A DNA stretch of 64,000 bases from positions 6,116,240 through 6,180,239 of the forward strand of contig CP034995.1 of assembly GCA_004026145.2 (NCBI GenBank), in the 5' to 3' direction. The DNA comes from Takifugu bimaculatus. Its lineage: Eukaryota > Chordata > Actinopteri > Tetraodontiformes > Tetraodontidae. The notes under the pieces are model-generated. The model searched no databases. It had not been told where the DNA came from and saw nothing but the letters and a program-made list of their open reading frames with translations. This document shows positions 22,849-34,619 of the stretch, in pieces. How positions within the stretch are numbered: position 1 is the first letter of the stretch; every line of letters begins with the position of its first letter. The translations under genes and the position numbers were made by a program.

Positions 22849-25800
22849 TTATAATATATGCTGTATATATGCTTATAACGTTCTAATCCTATCTGTATTT
22901 ATTTATTCTGTTGCTACTATAATTCAATTTCCCCACGGGGGATGAATAAAGTACATCTTAATCTTAATCTTATATGGCTCTGCCTCCTCCCTCTTCTCCA
23001 CAAACCAGTAGGAAAAGTTATGGCTGCTTCAATTTATTTCTGCCCATTTAATCTACTCAGGAATAAAACTGGTGCTGATGGGTGGCCATCGGTCCAATTA
23101 GATTTAAATTTGGACACGTAGCCGCCGCCATTCCAGGAGGCCACATTTCTAATCTTAATCTCAGGCTCACACTAAAAGTCTAGAGATTTAGTTATGAATA
23201 TGTCAAAAATGTAAATGTATAACACAAAAGAACAGAATTTAGTGCTGAGGTCCATGTGAGCAGAACGTTTCCCTGCACCTGTGATAGGATGTTGTGACCT
23301 CCTTTGGCCACTCCCCCAAACCACCAAAATCAGTCACCAAGAACCTGGTTCAGGCAGGAAGTTACAGGTTATCAAAGTGATGCCCAGGCAGCGATTCAGG
23401 TTTTTTCACAGGAACAGAACAGAAAAACCGTGCATCAGGAACACATTTAAGGATTCTTACCAACACTATAGGCCGCCATGAGGAATCCCGCTGAGCCCGC
23501 CAACACCTGGAAATCCTGTGTCTTGGTTTTGTGAACAATCAGGCCGATCTGTGTGATCTGAGGAAGAGAAGAAGCAGAGAGAAGGTCTGACTGTCATCCT
23601 CCCTCCTGGCTGTCAATGCTAATATTGGTCTTTTTTTTCTTTCTTTTAAATCCCAGGAGGCTCGGTTAGGAGGGACAAAGCCAACATCTCACAACGTAAA
23701 CAAATCGCTCAAACGGAGGAGAATCTTCACACGATGCCAGATTTTGGAGGAGGGGACAGCCGAAGATCCCGAACAGGAGAGAAAAAAGAAGTCCCAAGTG
23801 AGGAAAAAGGATGAATTGACTTCAAAAGAGGAGAGGGGATTCATGAATAATTGATGAGCCCACCCCCTTTTTTATTTTGCCTCTTAATTCTCTTGTCAAT
23901 CCAGATATGGAGAAGAGAATCCAAATAAACCTGAGAGGTTCAAAGGGAGATTTAACACCAGTCCACAGGGAGAAGCTGCAGCCTTGGCTTCTTCAACACA
24001 GAGGAGTTATTTTTAAACTGCCGGGTGTCACTCAGACACCCCCACCCAAACACACCCTCAAACCTGGAGGACTATAATTGATCAGTCACATAATCAGGTT
24101 ATCGGCACTCCTGCTGGTCACCTAAAAGCTCCAGAACCCTACAGTCCAGGATTCCCCAGTGGGAAAATAAAAGTGAGAGTCACAGAAGAATGATGGAAAA
24201 ACACTTTACTTTTTCCTCTTCGAGTGTTGTTAGTGTGTTGAGCCACATTCATCAGGCAATACCCTAGGTCACTCCGTTTCAGAGTCTCGTCAGAGGATAT
24301 AAAACCAGCAATTGAGCCCCGATGTTAATAAAAGCAGAACCAAACTTGTACCTGCTGGTTGTCTTTAGACTGCAGAGAGTCATTAAGGAACAAAAATGGA
24401 TTTGCTGCATTATTTTAGTGCAGATTACGTCTGTCTTCTCTGGTTATCTCTGGCTTCTCTGGAAATCAGTCTGGGAAACTTGAAATTGGTCGAAAATATC
24501 AGTATTACAACATTTTAATGAATGCATGCTCGAGGGAAACACGTTCAGAGGACCACTTCTTCACAGAAATGGGTTCAAAGGTTCATTTTCTGCATCAACA
24601 GTGACACCTGGCGGCATGCTGGCGTTATAACCGCTGTCTCGTATTCCTTCATCATTTGTACCATTAATCTACTCACACACGATAAATACGCTAACGGCTA
24701 CATCCTCAATTAATTTTCAGTTTCAGGTCTGGTTACACAATCAGGCAGCAGCTACAAACAGCAGGAAAAAGGATTTTCCATTTGACCGCTCAGCTCATCC
24801 GAGAAGCTGCAGAACAACCCCGATAAAACCTGTGATTTTCATCCCCATGACTCCGTTTTAAGTCTATTCCAGCCAGACTCACATTCATGGCTGTTGTGAT
24901 AAAGTTTTGAACCATCTTTCAGCAACTTTCCCATGTCCCTGAAATTGACCCCTCACCCCTTGTTTTCTTTGTTTGGCCTCTGCCCGCCCACAGTCGAGCG
25001 GGGCTGCTCTGCTCTTCGACTACGCCCACGTTTACGTCTCTCCGCCGGTGGACAAACGTGTTATTTCCTAAATCAGAAATCCATTTGCAACTTGTCTCAC
25101 TTCCTCCCACACAGATTAAAGGTGTTCCAGTTCAGCAAGTTGCTGAGTTTTTGCTTCTTCAACGGCTTTTTTGAAACCAGTCTGACACTGTTTGAGTCAC
25201 CACACCAGTCATTCAACCAGTCACTCACTGGTTGAGTTACCACACCAGTCATTCAACCAGTCACTCACTGGTTAAGTCACCACACAGGTCAACCAGTCCC
25301 TCACTGGTTGAGTTACCACACCAGTCATTCAACCAGTCACTCACTGGTTAAGTCACCACACAGGTCAACCAGTCCCTCACTGGTTGTGTCATGTGGTTTT
25401 TGATGAGCATCTCTTACGTCTCCTCCGCTGTCCTTCAGGCCCAGGATGTTGGGGTGCTCAGACAGCCCCATCACAGCGTCCAGTGGCAGCTCCAGACCCG
25501 TGTTAGCCGGTACGCTGTACAGGACCACTGGCACAGGGCTGTTGTCCGCCACCTGTGCGTGAGACACAAGTGAGTCAGACTGGTCCACCTTCACATTTCC
25601 ACTGATGCTCCTTGCTAAAGTCAAATACCAGTCAAGCCTGGACCAGCCTAATGGTACGAATGTTGCTGCAACTGTTGCATGTCACACAGGTGTGACACAC
25701 CTGCCATACTGTGTACAAATGTGCAGCTGTGCCTGACCCACCTTGGTGAAGTGCTGCACCAGAGCTGGACTGTTCATCTTTCCCTTGTAGAAGCAGGGTG

Positions 25801-27308
25801 TGACCACCAGTACGGCGTCGGCGCCAGCAGCAGCCATCTTCTGTGTGAGCTGGATAGTGGCTTTAGTGGCTGCACACAGGACAGAGACAGGCGCCACGTT
25901 AGTGTTCATCTCTGAGTGAGCTCAGGTTCTAAAGACCAGCTCGTGTTTGAAAGAACAGGAGAGCAGCCTCACAAGGTCTCATCACTTCTTTCCCTTTTAA
26001 CTGCAGCCTAACCAGCCTCGACCCTCAATTACACATAGACTGAGGGAAGGATGAGAGAGGCGCGTCAGATGAAACCTTGGAATTTAAAGTCCTCTTGAGG
26101 AACCTGATTAATATCTAACAGTAAATATATACTGACTGAAAGATGTGCACAGGTTTTCTGTCATCTGTGAAAGGATGACTTCCTTTCTTCTCTCTCAGCA
26201 CATAAAGAAACACATTCTGAGGACTGATAAACTGACCACACCCCCAGCTTTAGTGCAACAAATGGAAAAACTTCAAACATGTTTTTATTTCCACTAAACA
26301 TTTGATGTTGGGATTAAAGCTGAACGTCCTCCTGGCCTGAGATATCCATTTAAAAGACTGTTCTGCTCTTTCTCACACACAAACACACAGACCTACATTC
26401 ACAACCTGATCCGGCCATCAGTAGTTTGTCCGCAGGCAGCGAGCGCCTGACTGCCTTCACCACCTCCACCCGCTCCTCCTCTGTCAGGAACGGGTACTCT
26501 CCATTCGAGCCCTGAACCACCAAACCTGCAGCGGGGAAGACTTTGGTTTCTGCTCCCTTCTGTGTCCAACTCACATCAGAATTTCACTTTAATACAACTT
26601 TTATTTAGTTTCTGCACAGAACAAGAGAGACAGATAAAAACAAATACATTCTTGGTTTTATTCATTTCGATATTCTCTCAGCTGTTTGTTGCAAATATAA
26701 ATTTTGTTCTTAAAATACATGAAGAACAGTAACATTAAGACAATATTGAAGAAATTTCCAGTCAAAAAGGTGGTATCATTATTATTAATTAGAAAAAATA
26801 TAGTATAAATCGTCTTGTACTTATTTCTGTAAGAGTAATATTGTGCTTGTGGCTGAGTCTGTGTCTACATTAACCAGTAACGAACTGGTGACACTGAGAC
26901 AGGGGACCAGCAGTGCTGTACCAACCAGGCGCCGCTAGGTGGCGGAAAAGAAATTGAGTCCGCTGTTAATTTTTTCTTCGTGTGATTCCTAAAGCTCGGC
27001 TGAGCTACACGTACCACGTGGTCTGCTTTCACGCACACTTTGGACGTTTGTGATGATTGAGTTTTATTGCAGGTGGGGCGGTGTCGGAACTCACCTCGGA
27101 ATGGAATCTTTGCGTATTTCTGCAGGTTTTCCTCCAGTTTCTGGAAGTCCACATCTTCCTGAGGGGTAAACGGGGTGGCAATCGGCGGATAGATCCCCCT
27201 CAGGTCCAAACGGGCAGCGGCTGCGTGGTTCCGGGTCTGTTTCCAGGCCGGACTGAGGCCTTCGGACAGTAAGACGCTCACAGCTCTCCATGACCGGCTG
27301 AGCAACAT
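21540..27308 (-). CDS. hoga1: 4-hydroxy-2-oxoglutarate aldolase, mitochondrial
   Basis: Seven exons on the minus strand join in frame to 328 aa (human HOGA1 327): 27308-27095, 26525-26397, 25869-25742, 25552-25418, 23557-23461, 22110-21977 and 21689-21540. The last exon encodes VTRKLGVPALKQAMEWFGFH and ends SNGWL. The enzyme cleaves 4-hydroxy-2-oxoglutarate to pyruvate and glyoxylate in hydroxyproline catabolism; loss in humans causes primary hyperoxaluria type 3 (established knowledge). DHDPS/NAL-family signs are GIYPPIATPF near residue 40, the GSNGE loop (Ser78), Tyr169 in LYSVPANTG and the Schiff-base lysine Lys197 in GLKDSGGD. The first about 25 residues are basic and hydroxylated, fitting a mitochondrial presequence. 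An upstream in-frame ATG at 27335 would add nine residues; I chose 27308 (MLLSRSW) because its length fits the family. All key residues are present. Introns hold a LINE fragment and a palindromic tandem repeat. Confidence 0.96.
22370..22980 (+). mobile_element. LINE ORF2 C-terminal fragment and 3' tail
   Basis: Within a hoga1 intron, antisense to the gene. The plus-strand frame at about 22535-22716 reads LRTIMDSPSHPLHNTV and then KERYRKSFLPSAIRLYNSS, which is the end of an ORF2 of a CR1/L2/Rex-type non-LTR element. A 3'UTR with a (TA)n run follows, then GGGGGATGAATAAAGT and a TCTTAA tail. Everything 5' of this, including the endonuclease and most of the reverse transcriptase, is missing: a typical 5'-truncated copy. 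The precise family is not certain. Confidence 0.75.
22817..22846. repeat. (TA)n microsatellite inside LINE tail
   Basis: Uninterrupted TA run. Confidence 0.9.
23558..25185 (-). other. hoga1 intron 4, unique part
   Basis: No additional exon or clear mobile element recognised. Confidence 0.5.
25186..25390. repeat. Palindromic tandem repeat, about 76-bp unit, in hoga1 intron
   Basis: Repeated copies of a unit built from CCAGTCATTCAA, AACCAGTCACTCACTGGTT and AAGTCACCACACAGG. Each AACCAGT-CACTC-ACTGGTT is a perfect 7-bp inverted repeat, so the array can form a row of small hairpins. It ends about 28 bases from the splice donor of hoga1 exon 4 (25418/25417). Confidence 0.9.
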
Positions 27309-27500
27309 CGTGAAGCGGTTGTACTCGTTGCGCAACTCCCAATAAAAGCTCCCAGTTAATGAATAACTGCCCTCTTAACCGACCCGACCATGAAGATTCA
27401 CATCAGAAACACGCCTGATTGGACCGGTCGGTCACGTGGTTAGGTTTTTTGACCATGTGAATTTCACCATACTGCATGAAATATAATTAAATAGAAAACG
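27309..27500 (-). promoter_or_regulatory. hoga1: Likely hoga1 5' region
   Basis: Directly upstream of the hoga1 start are an ATTGG at 27418-27422 (a CCAAT box in either orientation) and a CACGTG E-box at 27433-27438. There is no TATA box at a convincing distance. Promoter call is by position and motifs only. Confidence 0.35.
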
Positions 27501-27603
27501 TCAAGTTGAACTTTAGTGCTGATTAAGTTACTGAATAATAAGCAGGCAGGAAAACTAAACAAAGCTCTAAAGACGGTTTCAGTGTCTAGTCACTCTGTCT
27601 TAA

Positions 27604-27657
27604 CGTGAAAAGCTGTTTAGTAGCAATCATTTAACAATGCTACTACAGCTTTTCACG
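27604..27657. other. 20-bp hairpin with 12-base loop
   Basis: CGTGAAAAGCTGT (27604-27616) and AGTAGCA (27619-27625) pair with TGCTACT (27638-27644) and ACAGCTTTTCACG (27645-27657), leaving a two-base bulge and a 12-base loop. It lies between the divergent hoga1 and cnnm1 genes, immediately before a dispersed repeat. It could be a small-RNA hairpin or a terminal inverted repeat remnant. Confidence 0.75.
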
Positions 27658-28250
27658 AAATGTGAAAAGGAAGAACTGATTTCATTTTGGGGGTGATCCG
27701 GAAGAAATCCTGGATTCTGGATCACTTTGAAATTTTTGTTAACATTGTGGTAAATGGGGCCAATGTTTATTGTTTCTCAATATCTCAGTTGAATTATTGA
27801 CCAAACCCCATGAAATTTGACTCAAGGATGGACAATGGGGTCCTCTATCATGGCTAACGGTATGTTTTTATGGTCAAGGAATCTAAATATGTAGTCAAAG
27901 TATATGTGGGACTAATATTTATGATGGAAATCACAATATCCCAGGAATTGTTGCGCTTGGCGGAGGTCTGCGCTCTCCGAGTGCTTTCTTGTTGTTATTA
28001 TTGTCTTTATCTTTCTTTCTTTTCATTTATTTTCTTGATTATCTTGTTGTATTGCAGTTTTTGTGAGTAGAGGCCTCGAACAGGCCCTTATGGGTCTCTT
28101 GCCTCAACTCTGCACCTCTTTTTTTTTATTGTTTTGTATGATGATGTAAACATATTTTACTTGTTTGTCATTTTATTCTATTTTTTTTGGGGTGATTTTA
28201 TATGCATGTATGCTAAATAAATAATTCAAATTCAAATGCAGCAATCATGA
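27658..28250. mobile_element. Dispersed repeat / retroelement 3'-end-like sequence
   Basis: Two pieces. 27660-27990 includes TTGGCGGAGGTCTGCGCTCT CCGAGTGC, a motif I recognise as widely dispersed in fish and other animal genomes. 28000-28250 is T-rich with AGGCCTCGAACAGGCCCTTA and ends in AAATAATTCAAATTCAAA, which looks like a LINE 3' end with a short tandem tail. No intact coding sequence. Class is uncertain. Confidence 0.5.
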
Positions 28251-29224
28251 GACTTAGTAACACAGTGGTTATAGACTTTTTTTTTTCGTCTTTTTTTTGC
28301 AGAAAGGTTCCCCACCCCTGAAAAACTGCTTGTTTTAAAGATTATTGGCTGTTGTCAGAAAGTGCTTTGCATTTAAATTACCGTTTTATAGTACTTGTTT
28401 TCAATACCTTATATATATTTAACACTATAAAATAAAAAACGTCGTATTTTATACATATCTCCAAGGGATTCGGTGCAAATCTGATTTGTCTACTGGACAA
28501 ATCAGACAAAGGAGGGTTAGGGTTAGGAGGACAAAGCAGATTTTATCAAGGTTTATTTGAGATCCTTTAAAGTTCCAGATCAAATCAGGCCTCCGTTAGC
28601 CTTTACAACACTGCTATCTCGTGGAGAAATTAGAAATCACAGGGGCGCTGGTGGCGCTTCTCCGGGTCCTACCTTTGTACTCCTCCCAAACACATTAATT
28701 TGGGGTAAACCTGTGACTTTTCTTTGTCTCTATATGTTAACCGACGTGTGCAGGTTATGAGATTGGGAGTCTGCCGACAGTTCACAGATGACATGTAGTA
28801 CGTGGGTGAAAAGGTGACTCATGTGACTGTGGTCATTGCCATCTAGTGGACAGGTGGAGAATGTCCAAGGTAGTTACGTCAGGAACTTTCATTTTTCTTA
28901 TTAAATGGGTCAGGGCCAGCAGTCAGGGGTCGTGGACCCTGTGACATGCAATGTAAATGTTTTTCATTTTTGTTGAAATATTTTAAATCAAAGATTAGAA
29001 TGGTGATTTTGTTTCTGACATTCGAGTTAATCTAGTCTTTTTATTCCACATTATCTCCTAATGTTCTCCATTTGGGCACAAATGTTTTTACACAGTCAGG
29101 GTTAATATGGCAAAAGAACAGATGCTCAAAAATGCATCAAATTCAACATGATTCATCAAAGAAATGACAAACTGCAGGATCATTACAGATAGCTGTAGGT
29201 TATTTTTAGAACGTTACATCATAT
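28251..29224. other. Intergenic DNA upstream of cnnm1
   Basis: No exon recognised. Contains a perfect 10-bp inverted repeat at 28481-28505 (CTGATTTGTC/GACAAATCAG) and, just after it, AGGGTTAGGGTTAGG (about 28513-28527). Confidence 0.5.
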
Positions 29225-29440
29225 CTCCCCCTCTCCTCCCTCTCACCTTCTCCCCCTCCTCTCTCTCTTCTCTCCTTCCTCCCTCTCTTCTGTCCTTCCT
29301 ACCTCTCTCTTCTCCCCCTCTCCTCTCTCCTTCCTCCCTCTCTCCTCGTCTCTCTTCTCTTTTCTTCCTCCCTCTCTCCTTCCTCCCTCTCTCCTCTCCT
29401 CTCTCCTTCCCCCTCTCTCCTCTCCTCTCTCTCTATCAAC
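29225..29440. repeat. Polypyrimidine tract upstream of cnnm1
   Basis: About 215 bp of almost pure C/T on the plus strand (TCTCC/TTCCTCCC units), ending about 107 bases before the cnnm1 ATG. The long R/E/G-rich minus-strand frame over it is a repeat artefact. Such tracts can adopt non-B structure and often lie in promoters. Confidence 0.85.
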
Positions 29441-29546
29441 GCCTTTATCATCGCTGAATCGTTTTGGGTCCCTCCTTCTCCCACATCGGCCGGAACCACG
29501 CAGAACCACGTGACCCAGGAACCCTGGGCTGAGCCTCACACGCATC

Positions 29547-32251
29547 ATGGCTGCGGAGGACGGGACCGCGCGGAGCGGGTGTGCATCGTTTCTATGCCGC
29601 CTGCTGCTGCCGCTCCTGACCGCCTGCACCCTGCTGCCCGCTCCGGCTCTCGGCTTGCTGGGCTTCCGGCCGGAGGAGACCGGGGCGGAGCTGTCCGTGG
29701 AGAACGGGGTGCTGAAAGCCGCGGAGGGGACGCGCTTCATGCTGCGGGTTTACTACTCCACCTCTACGAAGAAGTTGAACCGCACCGCGGGGACTCGCGC
29801 CAACAACGCCGCGCCCTGGATCGCATTCATCGAAGAGCCAGCTCCCGGGAGAGAGGGGCAAGTTCACCCCAAACGGAACATGTGCGTGGACAAGAACGCC
29901 AGGACGTCCGACATCGAGGTTTTAGGCTCGTTCAAGTCCGCATCCAGTCAGAATTCGGTGTTGGTGGAGTTTCTGGCCAAGAACCTGCGGAGGGGAGAGA
30001 AGATAAAGTACTACTCCATGTGCGCCTTCGACGGCTCCAAATGGGAACACTTCCGGACGCGGGATTTCTGGGTGGCCGTGGCGGAGCAACCGGCTGTCCC
30101 GGAGCTGTGGCTGCAGGTTCTGGTCTCGGTTCTGCTGCTCGGGCTGTCGGCTCTGTTCAGCGGGCTGAACCTGAGCCTGCTGGCGCTGGACCCGGTGGAG
30201 CTGCAGGTGCTGCAGAACAGTGGCACCGACAAGGAGCAAAAGTACGCGCGTAAAATTGAGTCTGTGCGCCGGCACGGAAACTACGTCCTGTGTACTTTAC
30301 TGCTGGGAACTGCCATCATCAACGCGTCGCTGGCGGTGTGGATGTGCCAGATCCTGGGAATGACCTGGCTGTCCACGGTCATCTGCGCCTTCGGCATCTT
30401 CTTCATAGGGGAGATCCTCCCGCACTCTGTGGCGTCCCGTCACGGCCTGGCCATCGCTGCCAAAACCATCTGGGTGACGCGTCTCCTAATGGTGTTGTCC
30501 TTTCCAATCTCTTACCCAATCAGTAAGCTGTTGGATCTGATCCTCAATCAAGAAATCTCCAATTTCTACACCAGAGAGAAACTCCTGGAGATGCTGCGGG
30601 TGACTGATCCTTACCACGACCTAGTCAAAGAGGAGCTCAACATCATCCAGGGCGCATTGGAGCTGCGCACCAAGACCGTGGAGGATGTCCTGACGCCGCT
30701 CACAGACTGCTTCATGCTGGCCGCGGACGCCGTGCTGGACTTTAACACTATGACGGAGATCATGCAGAGCGGATACACGAGGATTCCCGTGTTCGAGATT
30801 GAGCGCTCCAACATTGTGGACATCCTGTTCGTGAAGGACCTCGCCTTTGTGGACCCCGACGACTGCACCCCTCTCAAGACCATCACGCAGTTCTACAAAC
30901 ACCCACTGCACTGCGTCTTCAGCGACACCAAACTGGACGCCATGCTGGAGGAGTTCAAGAAAGGTGTGTGTGTGAGTGTGAGAGAGAGAGAGAGAGACCG
31001 CAACCAAACTTTATATTAGATATCTAAATGTTATGCTGAAATTCTTCTGATAAAAAATAACCCATTCATCCCAGTAGAACCAGTCTGTTTATCCTATCTG
31101 TCCGAGTTTAGCCCGTTAATTTACTCTCCTTTGAGCCAGTGCAATTTTTCTGAATTTGTAACCACTTTTCTGGCTCCAGTTTTCTTTAATGGAAACAGCA
31201 ATTTTTATCAGTTATTGGTCTGAAACCAGTGACAGAAGCCTTCGTCAGCCCCTCATCATTGTCACATGATCATTTTCAGACCTGCTGCTGAACAACAAGC
31301 TGCCTGTAGCTCTGAGGTGAGAGTGGCTTGTCCAGCCAATCACCGGCCTCCCTACTGACTCCGCCTCTGCTGTGTTTGATTCTGCAGCATCAGCAGGTTC
31401 GTTCAGGGTCGGAGCAGCAAGACAGAGTGAGGAGGACACCTTGAAACAGGAAACTGACATAACCAAGAAATACAATTATCACAAAAACCAAACAAGACAG
31501 GTGGACATGGTGATGGAACAAGAAGCTGGAGACAGTTTCCAAAAACCTGTGTGGAATGACCTCTGCTGACCAGTGCAGCAGAAAGAGGCTCTGCCCCTCT
31601 GCAGAGGACCGCCGCTCAGAAATATTATAAGGGTCATAACAAGGAGGAAGAATTCAGGTTTATCAACAGCTTAAACATCACTGCAGCTTTAAAACAGCCA
31701 AACATTAGAAATTAGAAGAGTTTGAGATGAATCCTTCTGAAACAGAGATGGAGGAGACAACAGATGGAGCTGAATATTTAAGAAGCTGCTGATGGACAGA
31801 GGAGGAGAATGAGGGGAGAAAAAGGGAGAGGAGAGTGGGAGGAGAGGGGAGAAAGAGGAGAGAGAGAGGAGGTGGAGGAAGAGGAGAGGGATAGAGGGGG
31901 AGGAGAGAAGGAGGGGAGAGAGAGGAGAGGAGTATGATAACAGCAGGGGCTATATATTTTCAAGCTCTCTCCCCAGCGATTTCAGAACTGAAGAAGCCTT
32001 CTGGATAGAAGGCGAAACGTCTTCAAGAGAAGAAACCCAGTCCAGTTGACAGAGAAAACTACCTTGGATAACAGCATTGCACCATCGATGTTTATCTGGC
32101 AGAAATAGAAAAACATTTACTTTTAAACTGACATCATGAGGAGACGAGTGAGAAGAAACTGCTGCAGAGTAACCAGAGGAAAAGGAGTGTTAGCCGCACT
32201 CCTCCTCCAGCCTGTTTTGTATGGATCACTGACCTATTTAAAGTGAATGCA

Positions 32252-32307
<56 letters not shown>

Positions 32308-34586
32308 GGGCAGGAAGTTGAAAGATTCTGAGTGAGCCTGTTGGCTTGGAGCCAGCCTATTGAGGACTTACAAAAGAGGACTTACTCTTTTCTTTCTGTG
32401 GGTGTTTTCCTACACATGTGAGGTCCTGGCTCAGTGATTTCACCATGTTTTTGGTTCCAACATTTAAGAGTTCTAACGACTCCTGAGAACTTACGTTACA
32501 TTGAGCCTAAAGGTTTTGGGGAGGATGTTTTGGGCTTGTAATCATTGCAGGTTCCAGCCATTCTAAGATGAACCATTGATTTAAGGTGTTTGACCTGATT
32601 GGACTCTCCCTCTGCAGGTAAATCTCACCTGGCCATTGTGCAGCGGGTGAACAACGAGGGCGAAGGCGACCCCTTCTATGAGGTGATGGGCCTCGTCACG
32701 CTGGAGGACGTCATCGAGGAGATCATCAAGTCAGAGATCCTGGATGAGACAGACCTGTACAGTAAGCACGTGCACCACACAAACTCACAGGGCCGACACC
32801 GCCTGAAGGTGCTGAGTCTGCTGATGTGCATGTGTCTGACCCATCAGCTGATAATCGGTCAAAGCGGCGCGTTTCTCACCATGAACGGAAGCTGCAGGAC
32901 TTCTCCATCTTCAAAGTGTCTGAAAATGAGATGAAGGTGAAGATCTCCCCTCAGCTTCTGCTGGCTACACACCGCTTCCTCTCCACAGGTAATGCATGGT
33001 CTTTACCTCACTATATCAGAGCAGATGAGGGTGGATCTAATCAGGACTTCGTGTTTACTGACAGGAAGTGATGCTCCATGCACACGCATATGCATGCACA
33101 CTCTGGAGTAACAATAAAAGAGCTCCTATAAGCACTTCACAATGCTAATGGGAGTTGTGGAGATAATGGAAGCTTCTCTGAGTGTCTCTCCTCCCTCTAG
33201 CAGAGGTGGAACCATTCAAACCTTCTTATATCTCTGAGAAGATCCTGCTGAGGCTGATCAAACATCCCAGTGTTGTCCAGGAGCTCAAGTTCGATGAGAA
33301 GAACAAGCGAGCACAGCAGCACTTCCTGTTCCAACGGAACAAGCCTGTGGAACACTTCATCCTGGTGCTGCAGGTAGCTGCCTTCGTACCACCTCACTGG
33401 CATTGGCTCAGGTCTGACGTGACCTTTGACCTCTTCAGGGTCGCGTGGAGGTGGAGTTTGGTAAAGAGGCCCTGAAGTTTGAAAACGGAGCTTTCTCCTA
33501 CTTTGGTGTACCTGCCATCATGCCAACAGGTATACACAGACACACAGAGATACACACACATAAACACACACACTGAGTCTGTGTCCTCTATAGTCCAGAA
33601 TTCCCCCAGCGGGTGGGAACGTGGCGAGTCTGTGCCATATGGTGGAAGTGTGGGTCAGCTGAATGGAGGCGGGAACCTTTACCTGCCAGATTACTCCTGT
33701 CCGACAGCTGACGCCTCTGCAGATCATCAAGGTGGGAACATTTTCAATGATCCCACCAACACTTACATTCTCAAGTACCCACAATGCTATGTGTGCCAGA
33801 TCACCCGGAGTCACTACCAGAACGCTGTCACAGCCACACGGATGGACACCTCTCCACAGACACCTGATGTGGACGCCCATCTGACGGGAGGAAACAGGCT
33901 GAGTCCCGAGACCGCAGACACCTCGGCAGGCTCCCGTCACACCACCACCCTGGCACCCCCACCCAGAGAGCCCAGCCGGCCCAGCTCAGCTCGGAGCAGA
34001 CCGCAGCAGTCCTGCGTTGCCCACAGCACCTCGCTGCTCAACGAGAAGAACTGCATCGTCCGTGAGTATCTTCAGACCAAACAGGAAGTGATATCACAGA
34101 GCAGCCTTTTTTTCCTCCTCCTCTTCTACCATGTTAAGAGGAAGCAGCAGGTTTTATGTTGTTTTTGTTGGGTGCAGGCAGCAAGTCTGATGGCCAGAAG
34201 AGCCCCAGTGATTCAGTGTTCCTGGGGATGGACCAGATTCCTTACAGCCGAGAGGATGGGCCGGAGACCAGTACGACCACAGCACAGACCAGAACTATAT
34301 CACCAAAACCATCACTGTTTAACCTCTCTGTCTATGACCCCCCCCCCCACCCCCCCTCTGTCTCCCTCTCTCTCCCCCTCTGTCTCCCACCCTCCCTCTC
34401 CCCCTCTGTCTCCCACCCTCCCTCTCCCCCTCTCTCTTTCAGACTCCGCCTCTGTTGCCATGGAATCAGACAGGTCTCCCTTCATCAGCACTTTGTCCCT
34501 GAATGGCTCAGAGGACACACTCAGCAAAAAAGTTCTGCTTAAACTCAGTCAGTTTCTCTCTCTCTCTTGCTCTCTGTCTCTCTCTC

Positions 34587-34619
<33 letters not shown>

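Larger units (their letters stand above)
30964..32617 (+). other. cnnm1 intron 1
   Basis: It begins within a short GT/GA tract and contains a purine-rich GGAGA tract (about 31795-31935), a dispersed-repeat tail (31960-32095) and a (GT)n run. No further exon recognised. Confidence 0.7.

Noticed and set aside
29243..29740. 165-aa minus-strand ORF over the cnnm1 upstream region
   Set aside because: Its R/E/G-rich half is the polypyrimidine tract read backwards, and the rest is antisense to cnnm1 exon 1.
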